DNA from: CAZVJU01 sp964627195
GTDB taxonomy: Bacteria; Patescibacteriota; Microgenomatia; UBA8517
NCBI GenBank assembly: GCA_964627195.1
Contig: CAZVJU010000004.1
Span: 4,685-68,684, forward strand
Direction of reading: 5' to 3'
DNA length: 64,000 nucleotides
The notes under the pieces are model-generated. The model made no database searches. It was not told the origin of the DNA and worked only from the letters and a program-made list of their open reading frames with translations. Numbering within the stretch: the stretch's first letter is position 1; each line of letters starts with the position of its first letter. Positions 51,107 through 58,872 of this stretch are shown one piece after another. The position numbers and the translations under genes were made by a program.

Positions 51107-51961
51107 TTACCAATTACCTTGGTCTATAAATTTCCTAAACTCTGACCTGATTTTGTTAGTAATTTCACCCGGTACTCCGTTGCCAATAATTTTATTGTCT
51201 ACTTTTACAACAGGCATTATTTCTTTATTGCTCGAAGATAAAAATATTTCGTCAGCGCTTAATAATTCTTTTATTTCTACATCTCTCATAGTAGTTGGGT
51301 AGAATTTTCTACATATTTTCATAACCATCTCTCTTGTTATTCCGGGTAATGTTTGTCCGTCGGGAGTAACTATTTTTCTGTTTTTTACCAAGAACACATT
51401 ACTTGTTGTGCCTTCGAAGAGTTTATTATTCTCTTTATCTACGTAAATTGCTTCAACTGCTCCTTTAATTTTAGCAAGAGCATTGGCTTTTACAGCTTGG
51501 ATGTAATTTAAGCTTTTTGTTTGAGGACTCTCTCGTTTGAAGTCAAAAGTTATAACAGTCGCACCATTTTTGTAAAAAGATTCAGAAAACATTTTTCTAG
51601 TGTTTACTGAAATTATAATTGTGGATTTTTTTGCTGGACTTATAGCGTTTTCGCTTTCACCACCGGTAATGACTATTCTTACGGCCTTCTCTTCTCCGTT
51701 TTTATTTTTGTTAATGGTCCTAATAACCAATTTTTCTATAAAGGAAGGCTTATAAGAGATCCTTAAATCGATCAATCTTGCGGAATTATAAAGTCTTTTG
51801 ATGTGTTTTTTGATCAAAAAAGGCCGACCTCCCTGATAGGTTACCAGATAATCAAAAACGCCATACCCCCTTAGAAGTCCTAAGTCATCTACGTTTATCT
51901 TTGCTTCGTTTTTAGGTAGGTATTTACCGTTTACGTAGTAGATCGGTTGACTTTTTTTCAT
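51107..51961 (-). CDS. Class IV aminotransferase (D-amino acid or branched-chain aminotransferase-like)
   Basis: A 284-residue PLP enzyme of fold type IV. YYVNGKYLPKNEAKINVDDLGLLRGYGVFDYLVTYQGRPF-like sequence opens it, KSLNYIQAVKANALAKIKGAVEAIYVD carries the PLP lysine, and LFEGTTSNVFLVKNRKIVTPDGQTLPGITREMV is the glycine-rich phosphate site. Within the wall cluster a D-amino acid aminotransferase making D-Glu or D-Ala would fit, but branched-chain and aminodeoxychorismate lyase relatives look alike. It lies opposite to the cluster. ATG 51961 is chosen because TGCTACAAT (minus strand) ends 14 bases before it, overlapping the upstream alternative. Confidence 0.78.
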   Translation of the reverse strand: MKKSQPIYYVNGKYLPKNEAKINVDDLGLLRGYGVFDYLVTYQGGRPFLIKKHIKRLYNSARLIDLRISYKPSFIEKLVIRTINKNKNGEEKAVRIVITGGESENAISPAKKSTIIISVNTRKMFSESFYKNGATVITFDFKRESPQTKSLNYIQAVKANALAKIKGAVEAIYVDKENNKLFEGTTSNVFLVKNRKIVTPDGQTLPGITREMVMKICRKFYPTTMRDVEIKELLSADEIFLSSSNKEIMPVVKVDNKIIGNGVPGEITNKIRSEFRKFIDQGNW

Positions 51962-51975
51962 ATTAATATTTTCGA

Positions 51976-51984
51976 ATTGTAGCA
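51976..51984 (-). promoter_or_regulatory. Extended -10 promoter of the aminotransferase gene
   Basis: TGCTACAAT on the minus strand, ending 14 bases before the ATG at 51961. It would give a leader of about seven bases. It lies within the 75-base divergent region shared with the hydrolase gene. Confidence 0.45.
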
Positions 51985-52020
51985 AAATTTGAGCAGTTTA
52001 GTATATGGAGATTAAAATAA

Positions 52021-52029
52021 TGCTAAAAT
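52021..52029 (+). promoter_or_regulatory. Extended -10 promoter of the hydrolase-murF unit
   Basis: TGCTAAAAT ends seven bases before the ATG at 52037, predicting a leaderless transcript. No good -35 is found 17 bases upstream. Confidence 0.5.
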
Positions 52030-52036
52030 TGACTGT

Positions 52037-52744
52037 ATGGTATATAAAAATATAGTTCTTTTGCATGGTTGGGGAGCCGAAACTAAAAAACTCGATCCGT
52101 TGGGAAAGGAGCTTGAAAAATTAGGCTGGAGTGTTTTACTTCCAAAACTTGTCGGATTTGAAAAACCGGCACCTAAAGAAGTATGGGGAATAAGACAATA
52201 CTCGGACTATGTTTATGAAGAAGCGAAAAAGGAATTTGGCAAAGATAAGTTCTGTGTCTTTGGCCACTCTTTCGGAGGGGGAGTAGCAATAAAGCTTGCA
52301 TCCGATAATCCTATAAATCTTGCAGGTGTTATTCTTTGCGCAGCTAGGGGAATTTCTCGAGGGAAAACAGTTAAGCGGTTGGTTTTTAGTACTCTTGCCA
52401 AGACCGGTAAAATACTTCTCATAACGCCCCAGCTTGCAAAGGGGTTTCGTAAACTGCTCTATAAGGCTGCAAGAGAGCACGATTATGAGAAAACTCAAGG
52501 AATAATGCGAGAAGTATTCCAAAAGGTTATATCTGAAGATTTACGGCCACTGATTCCAAAAATCAAAATTCCAACTTTGGTACTTTGGGGAGAAGAAGAT
52601 AGAATGACGCCACTTTCCGATGCGCATTTTATAAAATCAGTCCTACCCAATAGCAAGCTTATTGCTTATAAAAACCAAGGCCACAGGCTTCCTTACGAAA
52701 AACCACAAGAGTTAGCAAAAGAAATTAATATATGGCAGTCTTAG
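52037..52744 (+). CDS. Alpha/beta hydrolase
   Basis: A 235-residue serine hydrolase. LLHGWGAETKKLDPLGKELEKLGW gives the oxyanion region, GHSFGGGVA (about residues 80-88) the nucleophile elbow, LVLWGEEDRMTPLSDA the acid and NQGHRLPYEKP the histidine; the triad is complete. It has no signal peptide. It leads the unit with the membrane MurF-like ligase and overlaps it by 13 bases, so a role linked to wall precursor or lipid metabolism is suggested by position only. The substrate is unknown. Confidence 0.8.
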   Translation: MVYKNIVLLHGWGAETKKLDPLGKELEKLGWSVLLPKLVGFEKPAPKEVWGIRQYSDYVYEEAKKEFGKDKFCVFGHSFGGGVAIKLASDNPINLAGVILCAARGISRGKTVKRLVFSTLAKTGKILLITPQLAKGFRKLLYKAAREHDYEKTQGIMREVFQKVISEDLRPLIPKIKIPTLVLWGEEDRMTPLSDAHFIKSVLPNSKLIAYKNQGHRLPYEKPQELAKEINIWQS

Positions 52745-54321
52745 CTATCCTATTTTTAGTATTTTTATTGTGGCTTCCTCAAGCTATCCATCAGGTTTTT
52801 GTATGGACCTATTGGTGGCAAGTTAAAGAATATAGATTCGATAGATTTTGGGCTTTTTTAAAATCTTCCGACGGAAGAGAAAAGTTGGGCATATTTGGAA
52901 TTTTAATTAAGTTTTTGGGTTTGATTTTAGGAAGCCTATATATACCCATTCCACTCATAATATTTCTTTTCTTGGATGTCATTTTTCTTAATAATCTTTT
53001 AAGGAAAAGGGTTAGGAAGCCTGCCATAACAGAAAGAATTGAAAAAATTTGGCTAACTTGCTTCTTAGGTATTGTAGTAACATTTATAGCTTTTTACTTT
53101 TTCTTTTCTAATGCTTTAATCCTTGGAGAAGTTTTACTAATTATTACACCTTATGTAGGAATTATCTGGACGATACCAATTGTTAGTAAGATTAAACAGC
53201 AAGAGATCAAAAAAGCAGAAGAGGTACTCGCGCAGGTTAAACCAACTGTCATAGGAATTACCGGTAGTTACGGTAAAACTACAACAAAGGAATTTGTTGC
53301 ACATCTACTTTCACAAAAGTATAAAATTGCAAAAACTGAAGGCAGCGAAAATACTGAATTTGGAATTGCGAGGAAAACTTATAAAAATGTGAAGAAAGGT
53401 ACACAATATTTTGTGGTTGAGATGGGTGCTTATAAAATGGGGGAAATAAATAAACTGGCCTCAATTGTTTCCCCGTCTGTTGGTATAATTACAGGTCTTG
53501 AACCTCAACACCTTTCTCTTTTTGGCACTTTTGAAAATATCAAAAAAGCAAAATTCGAGTTAATAGATGCTTTGCCAGAAAGTGGATTGGCCTTCTTTAA
53601 TGTGTCTAATCTACATGTAAGAAAACTTTTAGAAAAGGCTAAAAAGTTAGATAAAAACCTGAGAATATTTAGTTATGTTTTGTCAAGTGCTGGAACAAAA
53701 GGAATAAACGCTGACATGATGTCGAAAGTTGTCGGTGTGAACGAGAACGGCATCATGTTTGAGGTCTTAGATGGCAGGGAACGTAGGAAATTTGTTACAC
53801 CTTTACATGGCGTCCACTTTATTGAAAACTTAACGGGCGCAATTCTTGTGGCTAGAATTTTTGGTGTAACATGGCGCGAAATAGAAAAAGGAGTTTCCAC
53901 TTTAGATTCTCCTGATCACGTTATGCAAGTTTATAAATTAAAGAATAACAAGATCATCATAGATGATTCATACAATTCAACTCCAACTGGTTTCAAATCT
54001 GCTCTAAAGTACCTATTCTTATTTAAAGGTAAGAAGAAAATAGTTATTACGCCTGGAATAATTGAGTTAGGAGAAATCTACCAAGAGGTTCACACAAATC
54101 TCGGAAAGCTAATGAGTGGTATAGTTGACCAAACAATTTTATTAAACGAAGATCCTCTGAAGAGCATAAAAAAAGGTAATAAGATAACTTCTTTAAGTGT
54201 AATTAAGAATTCCAGAAAAGTAGTGGAGCTACTTAGAAATGTAAAAGATGCAGCTATTCTCTTGGAAGGTAGACAGCCAGTTAGTGTAATGAAGTATTTA
54301 GACAAGGAGAAGAATGTCTAG
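52732..54321 (+). CDS. murF: MurF-like Mur ligase with an N-terminal membrane domain
   Basis: A 529-residue protein. Residues 1-150 hold about four hydrophobic helices (for example VLAILFLVFLLWLPQAIH and GIVVTFIAFYFFF) in place of the soluble UDP-binding domain of MurF. The Mur ligase core follows: P-loop TGSYGKTTT (177-185), EGSENTEFGIARKTYKN, EMGAYKMGEI, ITGLEPQHLSLFGTFENI and DDSYNSTPTGFKSAL. The last resembles the MurF-specific DxYNAxP. It is the only MurF candidate in the window, where it would add D-Ala-D-Ala, but the missing N-terminal domain leaves its exact substrate open. Confidence 0.75.
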   Translation: MAVLAILFLVFLLWLPQAIHQVFVWTYWWQVKEYRFDRFWAFLKSSDGREKLGIFGILIKFLGLILGSLYIPIPLIIFLFLDVIFLNNLLRKRVRKPAITERIEKIWLTCFLGIVVTFIAFYFFFSNALILGEVLLIITPYVGIIWTIPIVSKIKQQEIKKAEEVLAQVKPTVIGITGSYGKTTTKEFVAHLLSQKYKIAKTEGSENTEFGIARKTYKNVKKGTQYFVVEMGAYKMGEINKLASIVSPSVGIITGLEPQHLSLFGTFENIKKAKFELIDALPESGLAFFNVSNLHVRKLLEKAKKLDKNLRIFSYVLSSAGTKGINADMMSKVVGVNENGIMFEVLDGRERRKFVTPLHGVHFIENLTGAILVARIFGVTWREIEKGVSTLDSPDHVMQVYKLKNNKIIIDDSYNSTPTGFKSALKYLFLFKGKKKIVITPGIIELGEIYQEVHTNLGKLMSGIVDQTILLNEDPLKSIKKGNKITSLSVIKNSRKVVELLRNVKDAAILLEGRQPVSVMKYLDKEKNV

Positions 54322-55567
54322 ACCAATCGCAATATCACTTTCACCCAATACCGAAAAAGACGATGTAAAACTTGCCTTGAAATTGCTATTTTCTCCCATG
54401 AGGTGGTATGACTTTCGAGAAACAGAAAAGCTTGAGCAAAGTTTTTCAGAAGTTTTTGGGAAAAAATATAAAGCATTAGCCTTAAACAGTGGAAGAAGTG
54501 CTTTATTTCTAATTCTGAAATCTTTGGGTATAGGGGAGAATTCTGAAGTTGCCCTACAAGCGCTTACCTGTGTCGCGGTTCCCAACTCGATTATTTGGGC
54601 AAAAGCAAAACCTTTATATATAGATGTAGATAAGTCTTTTAATATGGACCCAAAAGATCTCAGTGAAAAAATCAGTGAAAAAACGAAGGCAATTATTGTT
54701 CAGCATACATTTGGTATTCCTGCACAAATGGATGAGATTTTAAAAATTGCTAAAAAACGCAAAATTTTTGTCATAGAAGACTGCGCTCTGGCTTTAGGAG
54801 GAAGGTATAAGGGAAAAGCTTTGGGTACTCTCGGTGACATGTCATTTTTCAGCTTCGGCAGAGACAAAGTTATCTCTGGGGTTTTTGGAGGAATGATACT
54901 TTGCAAGGACAAAAAACTATACGAAAAACTGATAAGTGAGAGAGATAGCCTGACTTATCCTGGACCTCGATGGTTGGTCCAACAGATATTACATCCGATA
55001 CTCTTTAACCTGATTTTACCTCTTTATAGTTTTGGAATAGGAAAAGTAACGGTCGGTAAAATATTGCTTTTTCTTTATCTAAAATTGGGAATTTTATCAA
55101 AACCTGTTTATCGGGAAGAAGAACTAGGCAGAAGACCCAAAGTTTTTCCGACCAAACTGCCCGGTGCGCTTTCTCTCTTAGCTATAAATCAACTCACTAA
55201 GCTAGGGAAGTTTAATAATCACAGAAAGAAGATTACTAATTTCTATTTTCAAAATCTTAAAGACTCTGAAATTCAATTACCCAGTAAAAAACAAGGAGCT
55301 ATTTGGATGAGATTTCCTATTACAACTGAAAATATGACAAAAATTTTCAACTGTGCAAAGAAAAAAGGTGTCCTTTTAGGAGACTGGTATAAAGAAGTGG
55401 TGGTTCCAGTTAAAGATTTGTATATAGTTGGGTATGAAAAAGGTTGCTGTCCGAATGCTCAAAAACTTGCAGGTAAAATTTTAAATCTGCCGACGTACCC
55501 GTCCTTGAGTAAAAAACAAGCGTCTGAAGTAGTTCAATTAGTTAAATCATGTCAAAATTCGAAGTAA
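54314..55567 (+). CDS. DegT/DnrJ/EryC1-type aminotransferase with a hydrophobic insertion
   Basis: A 417-residue PLP enzyme of fold type I. Present are YKALALNSGRSALFLILKSLGI, IIVQHTFGIPAQMDEI, VIEDCALALGGRYKGKALGTLGDMSFFSFGRDK with the PLP aspartate and, in FGRDK, the Schiff-base lysine. Where sugar aminotransferases have a short loop it carries about 60 residues rich in hydrophobic stretches (WLVQQILHPILFNLILPLY and KILLFLYLKLGI), probably membrane-contacting. It overlaps murF by eight bases and the FemAB gene by 19, implying a joint role in modifying wall precursors. The amino acceptor is unknown. Confidence 0.78.
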   Translation: MSRPIAISLSPNTEKDDVKLALKLLFSPMRWYDFRETEKLEQSFSEVFGKKYKALALNSGRSALFLILKSLGIGENSEVALQALTCVAVPNSIIWAKAKPLYIDVDKSFNMDPKDLSEKISEKTKAIIVQHTFGIPAQMDEILKIAKKRKIFVIEDCALALGGRYKGKALGTLGDMSFFSFGRDKVISGVFGGMILCKDKKLYEKLISERDSLTYPGPRWLVQQILHPILFNLILPLYSFGIGKVTVGKILLFLYLKLGILSKPVYREEELGRRPKVFPTKLPGALSLLAINQLTKLGKFNNHRKKITNFYFQNLKDSEIQLPSKKQGAIWMRFPITTENMTKIFNCAKKKGVLLGDWYKEVVVPVKDLYIVGYEKGCCPNAQKLAGKILNLPTYPSLSKKQASEVVQLVKSCQNSK

Positions 55568-56571
55568 AAGAATTATTGGACAAGAGTCTTTGGGAAAAAT
55601 ATTTGCTTTCCCGAAAGCCGGGCACATTCCTACAATCTTGGAATTGGGGTGAAACAAATAGATTGGCAGGTTTTAATGTTATGAGACTCGGATTTTACGA
55701 GGCAGAAGTTTTAGTAGGAATTGCTCAGTTAATTCACCAACCTGCCAAAAGGGGCTCTCATTATCTCATCCCGGGAGGACCGGTGATTGATTACGAGAAT
55801 AAAAAACTTGTCGATTTTACAGTCAGTGCAATACGAGATTTAGCAGTGAGTAAAAAAGTGTGGTTTGTGAGAATCAGACCGGACATCAATGATTCTGAAG
55901 ATTTAAGAAACACACTGCTAATTAATGGTTTTATTTATTCTCCAATGCATTTGCACGGCGAACACACTCTCATTCTGGACATTTCAAAAAACGAAGACGA
56001 AATTTTAAAAAATATGCGAAAAACAACTAGATACTTAATCAAAAAAAGCACCAAGGAGGATTATAAAATAAGGACAACGATGAATTCTCAAGATGCAGAA
56101 ATTTTATACAATCTTCAAAAAGAGACTGTAAAAAGACATAAGTTTGTAGGGTTTACTAAACGGTTATTCGAAGCGCAGCTTGAAACTTTTGGCAAAGATA
56201 ATCAGGCGCTACTTTTTGTTTGTGAGAAAAATGCATCCCCACTTTTTGCAGCGATAATTATTTTTTATGGCGACAAGGCATTTTATCATCACAGTGGTTC
56301 CTCTCAAGAATCTCGTAATACTAACGTGTCTTACTTTGCACAGTGGGAAATTATAAAGAAAGCCAAAGAACGAGGGGTAAAATATTATGATTTTTGGGGT
56401 ATTGCTCCTACAGATGATCCCAGACATAGATTTGCCGGAGTAACTACTTTCAAAAAAGGCTTTGGTGGCGAAAGGGTGGACTGGGTACATGCACATGATT
56501 TGCCTACACACTCCCTTTACTGGCTAACACATACATTTGAAACTGGTAGGAGACTTTTTAGACGTTTGTGA
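55549..56571 (+). CDS. FemAB-like aminoacyltransferase
   Basis: A 340-residue protein of two GNAT-like halves. FLQSWNWGETNRLAG, HYLIPGGPVIDYEN, HTLILDISKNEDEILKNMRKTTRYLIKKS, and the C-terminal YYDFWGIAPTDDPRHRFAGVTTFKKGFGGE are the classic FemX/FemAB signatures. Such enzymes transfer amino acids from aminoacyl-tRNA to lipid II or UDP-MurNAc-pentapeptide to build interpeptide bridges. A peptidoglycan with a branched or bridged stem is therefore likely. The start overlaps the DegT-like gene; mraY follows after a 92-base leader region. Confidence 0.88.
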   Translation: MSKFEVKELLDKSLWEKYLLSRKPGTFLQSWNWGETNRLAGFNVMRLGFYEAEVLVGIAQLIHQPAKRGSHYLIPGGPVIDYENKKLVDFTVSAIRDLAVSKKVWFVRIRPDINDSEDLRNTLLINGFIYSPMHLHGEHTLILDISKNEDEILKNMRKTTRYLIKKSTKEDYKIRTTMNSQDAEILYNLQKETVKRHKFVGFTKRLFEAQLETFGKDNQALLFVCEKNASPLFAAIIIFYGDKAFYHHSGSSQESRNTNVSYFAQWEIIKKAKERGVKYYDFWGIAPTDDPRHRFAGVTTFKKGFGGERVDWVHAHDLPTHSLYWLTHTFETGRRLFRRL

Positions 56572-56591
56572 AAAAGCGGTAATGTAATTAT

Positions 56592-56614
56592 AATACAGAT
56601 ACTCTCTCTGTATT
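56592..56614 (+). promoter_or_regulatory. First leader hairpin of mraY
   Basis: AATACAGA (56592-56599) and TCTGTATT (56607-56614) form a perfect 8-bp inverted repeat with a seven-base loop. A TATAAT at 56589-56594 overlaps its left arm, so it may be an operator-like site on DNA rather than an RNA hairpin. Confidence 0.4.
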
Positions 56615-56626
56615 TGTTTTCTTTGG

Positions 56627-56655
56627 CACACTTTCTTTTGTTAAAAGAAAGTGTG
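56627..56655 (+). promoter_or_regulatory. 5' leader hairpin of mraY
   Basis: CACACTTTCTTTT (56627-56639), loop GTT, AAAAGAAAGTGTG (56643-56655): a perfect 13-bp stem. Its foot ends eight bases before the mraY ATG, the same distance as in asnB. The outer pairs differ from asnB while pairing is kept, which suggests that structure is what matters. Confidence 0.6.
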
Positions 56656-56663
56656 AAAAAAGT

Positions 56664-57719
56664 ATGAATATGCCAAATTTACTGCCCTTGGCTTTAGGCC
56701 TTCTTTTGTTTTCATTTTCTATAACGAGTGTCTTTATAGTTCCTTTTATTAATTTGCTTTATAAATTGAAATTTACAAGGAAGGAAGAGGCGCCTAAAAA
56801 GGGAAAGATCCCCCTTTTTGATAAATTGCATGACAGAAAAGCTGGAACTCCCGTTGGCGGAGGAATTATTATAATTTTAGTCGTACTAGTGCTATTTTAC
56901 TTACTCTTTCCGCTAGCTTCCAAAATGGGTGTTTACATAAGAAGCTCTTATGAGTTAAGGATTGAACTTTTTGTTATTTTCTTTACTTTCATTTCGTTTG
57001 GTCTTCTTGGTTTGTCTGACGATTTGATGAAAATTTTTGGCAAGCCCAAGCAAGGTAGTTTGGGATTATGGTTTGGTATGACAAGGAGAAAAAAATTTAT
57101 ACTCCAGTGGATATTGGGAATTATTATAGGGGTGATTCTTTATAAGTGGTTGGGAATACAAATTTTATACATACCGCTTTTTAACAAAGTAATTACATTA
57201 GGTTTCTGGTATATTCCTTTTGCTGCGTTTACTATTGTTGCGTTTTCAAACGCCTTTAATATCACTGATGGACTTGATGGTTTGGCCGGAGGGCTCTTAA
57301 TGATTTGCCTTTTGGCTTTTGGAGCCATAGCCGCAGGCAACTTGGACATGCCTCTTTCCTCATTTATTGCTTTATGGATAGGGGCTTTGATAGCTTTTGG
57401 CTATTTTAACGTTTGGCCGGCTCGGGTACATCTTGGAGACGTTGGAGCCTTGTCTTTTGGTGCAATGCTTGCTCTCATCGGACTTTTAACCGGAAGCATT
57501 GTGGCGCTGGTTGTTATTGGTGGCCTTTTTGTTGTAGAAGCTCTCTCATCTTTCGTACAAATTTTGGGTTGGAAATATTTTAAAAAGCCAATTCTTCCTC
57601 TTGCGCCTTTGCACAATACATTTTTAGCTATTGGCTGGGAAGAACCTAAGATTGTCATGCGGGCCTGGTTTGCGGGTATCGTATTGGCAATTATTGGGCT
57701 TTGGTTGGCAACAATTTAA
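56664..57719 (+). CDS. mraY: Phospho-N-acetylmuramoyl-pentapeptide transferase
   Basis: A 351-residue polytopic enzyme that makes lipid I from UDP-MurNAc-pentapeptide and undecaprenyl phosphate. FDKLHDRKAGTPVGGGIIII, GLSDDLMKIFGKPKQGSLG with the catalytic DD, and AFSNAFNITDGLDGLAGGLLMI are all MraY hallmarks, with about ten helices. The usual HHH motif before the last helix reads PLHNTFLAIGWEEPKIV: only the first histidine (His317) is kept. The remaining sequence and the cluster position still favour MraY over WecA-like relatives. Confidence 0.9.
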   Translation: MNMPNLLPLALGLLLFSFSITSVFIVPFINLLYKLKFTRKEEAPKKGKIPLFDKLHDRKAGTPVGGGIIIILVVLVLFYLLFPLASKMGVYIRSSYELRIELFVIFFTFISFGLLGLSDDLMKIFGKPKQGSLGLWFGMTRRKKFILQWILGIIIGVILYKWLGIQILYIPLFNKVITLGFWYIPFAAFTIVAFSNAFNITDGLDGLAGGLLMICLLAFGAIAAGNLDMPLSSFIALWIGALIAFGYFNVWPARVHLGDVGALSFGAMLALIGLLTGSIVALVVIGGLFVVEALSSFVQILGWKYFKKPILPLAPLHNTFLAIGWEEPKIVMRAWFAGIVLAIIGLWLATI

Positions 57720-57736
57720 TGTATTTTATTCTTTGC

Positions 57737-57763
57737 CATGCCTTCTTTGTTAAAAAGGGCATG
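57737..57763 (+). promoter_or_regulatory. 5' leader hairpin of ftsW
   Basis: CATGCCTTCTTT (57737-57748), loop GTT, AAAAAGGGCATG (57752-57763): 12 positions with one C-A mismatch and one G-T wobble. Its foot ends 11 bases before the GTG start. The loop is identical to that of the mraY hairpin. Confidence 0.5.
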
Positions 57764-57774
57764 AGTAATAAAGT

Positions 57775-58872
57775 GTGCGGAAAACTAAAAAACACCTACA
57801 GTCAGAAATATTTGATAAAAAATTTTTGTTTCTGAGTCTTTTTTTAACCATAGCAGGTTTAGTAAGCCTAGCTGACGCTTCGGCACCCCTGGCGGCTCGC
57901 ACTTTTGGTGATACCTTTTACTTTCTTAAACAACAGCTGATATGGGCACTAATTGGTGTAGCTCTTCTTTTTGTTACTATGAAAATTAAATATACGTTCT
58001 GGGCGAAGATTGCAACTCCACTTTTTTTGATCGGTTTAGCTTCACTCATCTTAGTGTTGGTTCCGGGAATAGGTACAGAGATACTTGGAGCAAAGCGGTG
58101 GATAATAGTTGGTTCTATATCTATCCAACCGTCGGAGTTTATTAAATTTGCTCTCGCTATCTATTTTGCAAAAGTAGCGGAGAGGAGATTGAAAATGCTT
58201 TCCTTCGTTATTCCGCTTCTTGTGGTGGGTATTTTAATTATGTTGCAGCCTGATTTGGGAACGATGTTGGTAATTAGTGCTATTGGGTTTACTCAAATCT
58301 TTGTAAGCGGCGTAAACCTTTTTCACTTTGGCGCGTTGGGATTGGCGGCAGGATTGGTCAGTTTTTTATTAATAATAACTTCGGATTACAGGAAAGATAG
58401 ACTTATTACCTTTTTTGCGCAAACTCATGACCCTCTGGATAAGTCTTACCATATCCGGCAAATTTTACTGGCGCTTGGCTCAGGTGGACTGTTGGGAATT
58501 GGTCTGGGACAATCTAGACAAAAGTATCTTTTTTTACCGGAAACAGCGACAGATTCAATTTTTGCAGTTATCGCTGAAGAGATAGGCTTCCTGGGCGCAA
58601 GTATTTTAATTATTGTCTTTGCAATTTTTGTAATTAGAGGATTTAGAATAGCCAAAAGGGCACCCGATACGTTCTCTCTGAGTCTGGGAGTAGGTATAAT
58701 GTCTTGGATAGGAGCTCAAACACTTCTGAATATTGGATCTATGGTTTCTCTTGTGCCACTCACCGGTATTCCTCTTCCGTTTTTTTCCTATGGAGGATCC
58801 TCACTTACAACAGTACTTATTGGATGTGGAATCCTTTTAAATATTTCAAAATATGCCAAAAAGAGTTATTAA
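57775..58872 (+). CDS. ftsW: Peptidoglycan glycosyltransferase FtsW (SEDS family)
   Basis: A 365-residue SEDS protein with about ten helices that polymerises lipid II, here probably with FtsI. LGAKRWIIVGSISIQPSEFIKFALAIYFAK contains the catalytic-type region, VGILIMLQPDLGTMLVI, KSYHIRQILLALGSGGLLGIGLGQSRQKYLFLPETATDSIFAVIAEEIGF and FFSYGGSSLTTVLIGCGILLNIS are the family hallmarks. The start is GTG. The position between mraY and murG identifies FtsW rather than RodA. It overlaps murG by 20 bases. Confidence 0.92.
   Translation: MRKTKKHLQSEIFDKKFLFLSLFLTIAGLVSLADASAPLAARTFGDTFYFLKQQLIWALIGVALLFVTMKIKYTFWAKIATPLFLIGLASLILVLVPGIGTEILGAKRWIIVGSISIQPSEFIKFALAIYFAKVAERRLKMLSFVIPLLVVGILIMLQPDLGTMLVISAIGFTQIFVSGVNLFHFGALGLAAGLVSFLLIITSDYRKDRLITFFAQTHDPLDKSYHIRQILLALGSGGLLGIGLGQSRQKYLFLPETATDSIFAVIAEEIGFLGASILIIVFAIFVIRGFRIAKRAPDTFSLSLGVGIMSWIGAQTLLNIGSMVSLVPLTGIPLPFFSYGGSSLTTVLIGCGILLNISKYAKKSY

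Noticed and set aside
56627..57763. The mraY and ftsW hairpins as intrinsic terminators of the upstream genes
   Set aside because: Stems are A/U-rich, no U-tract follows, and they sit 8-11 bases before start codons rather than just after stops.
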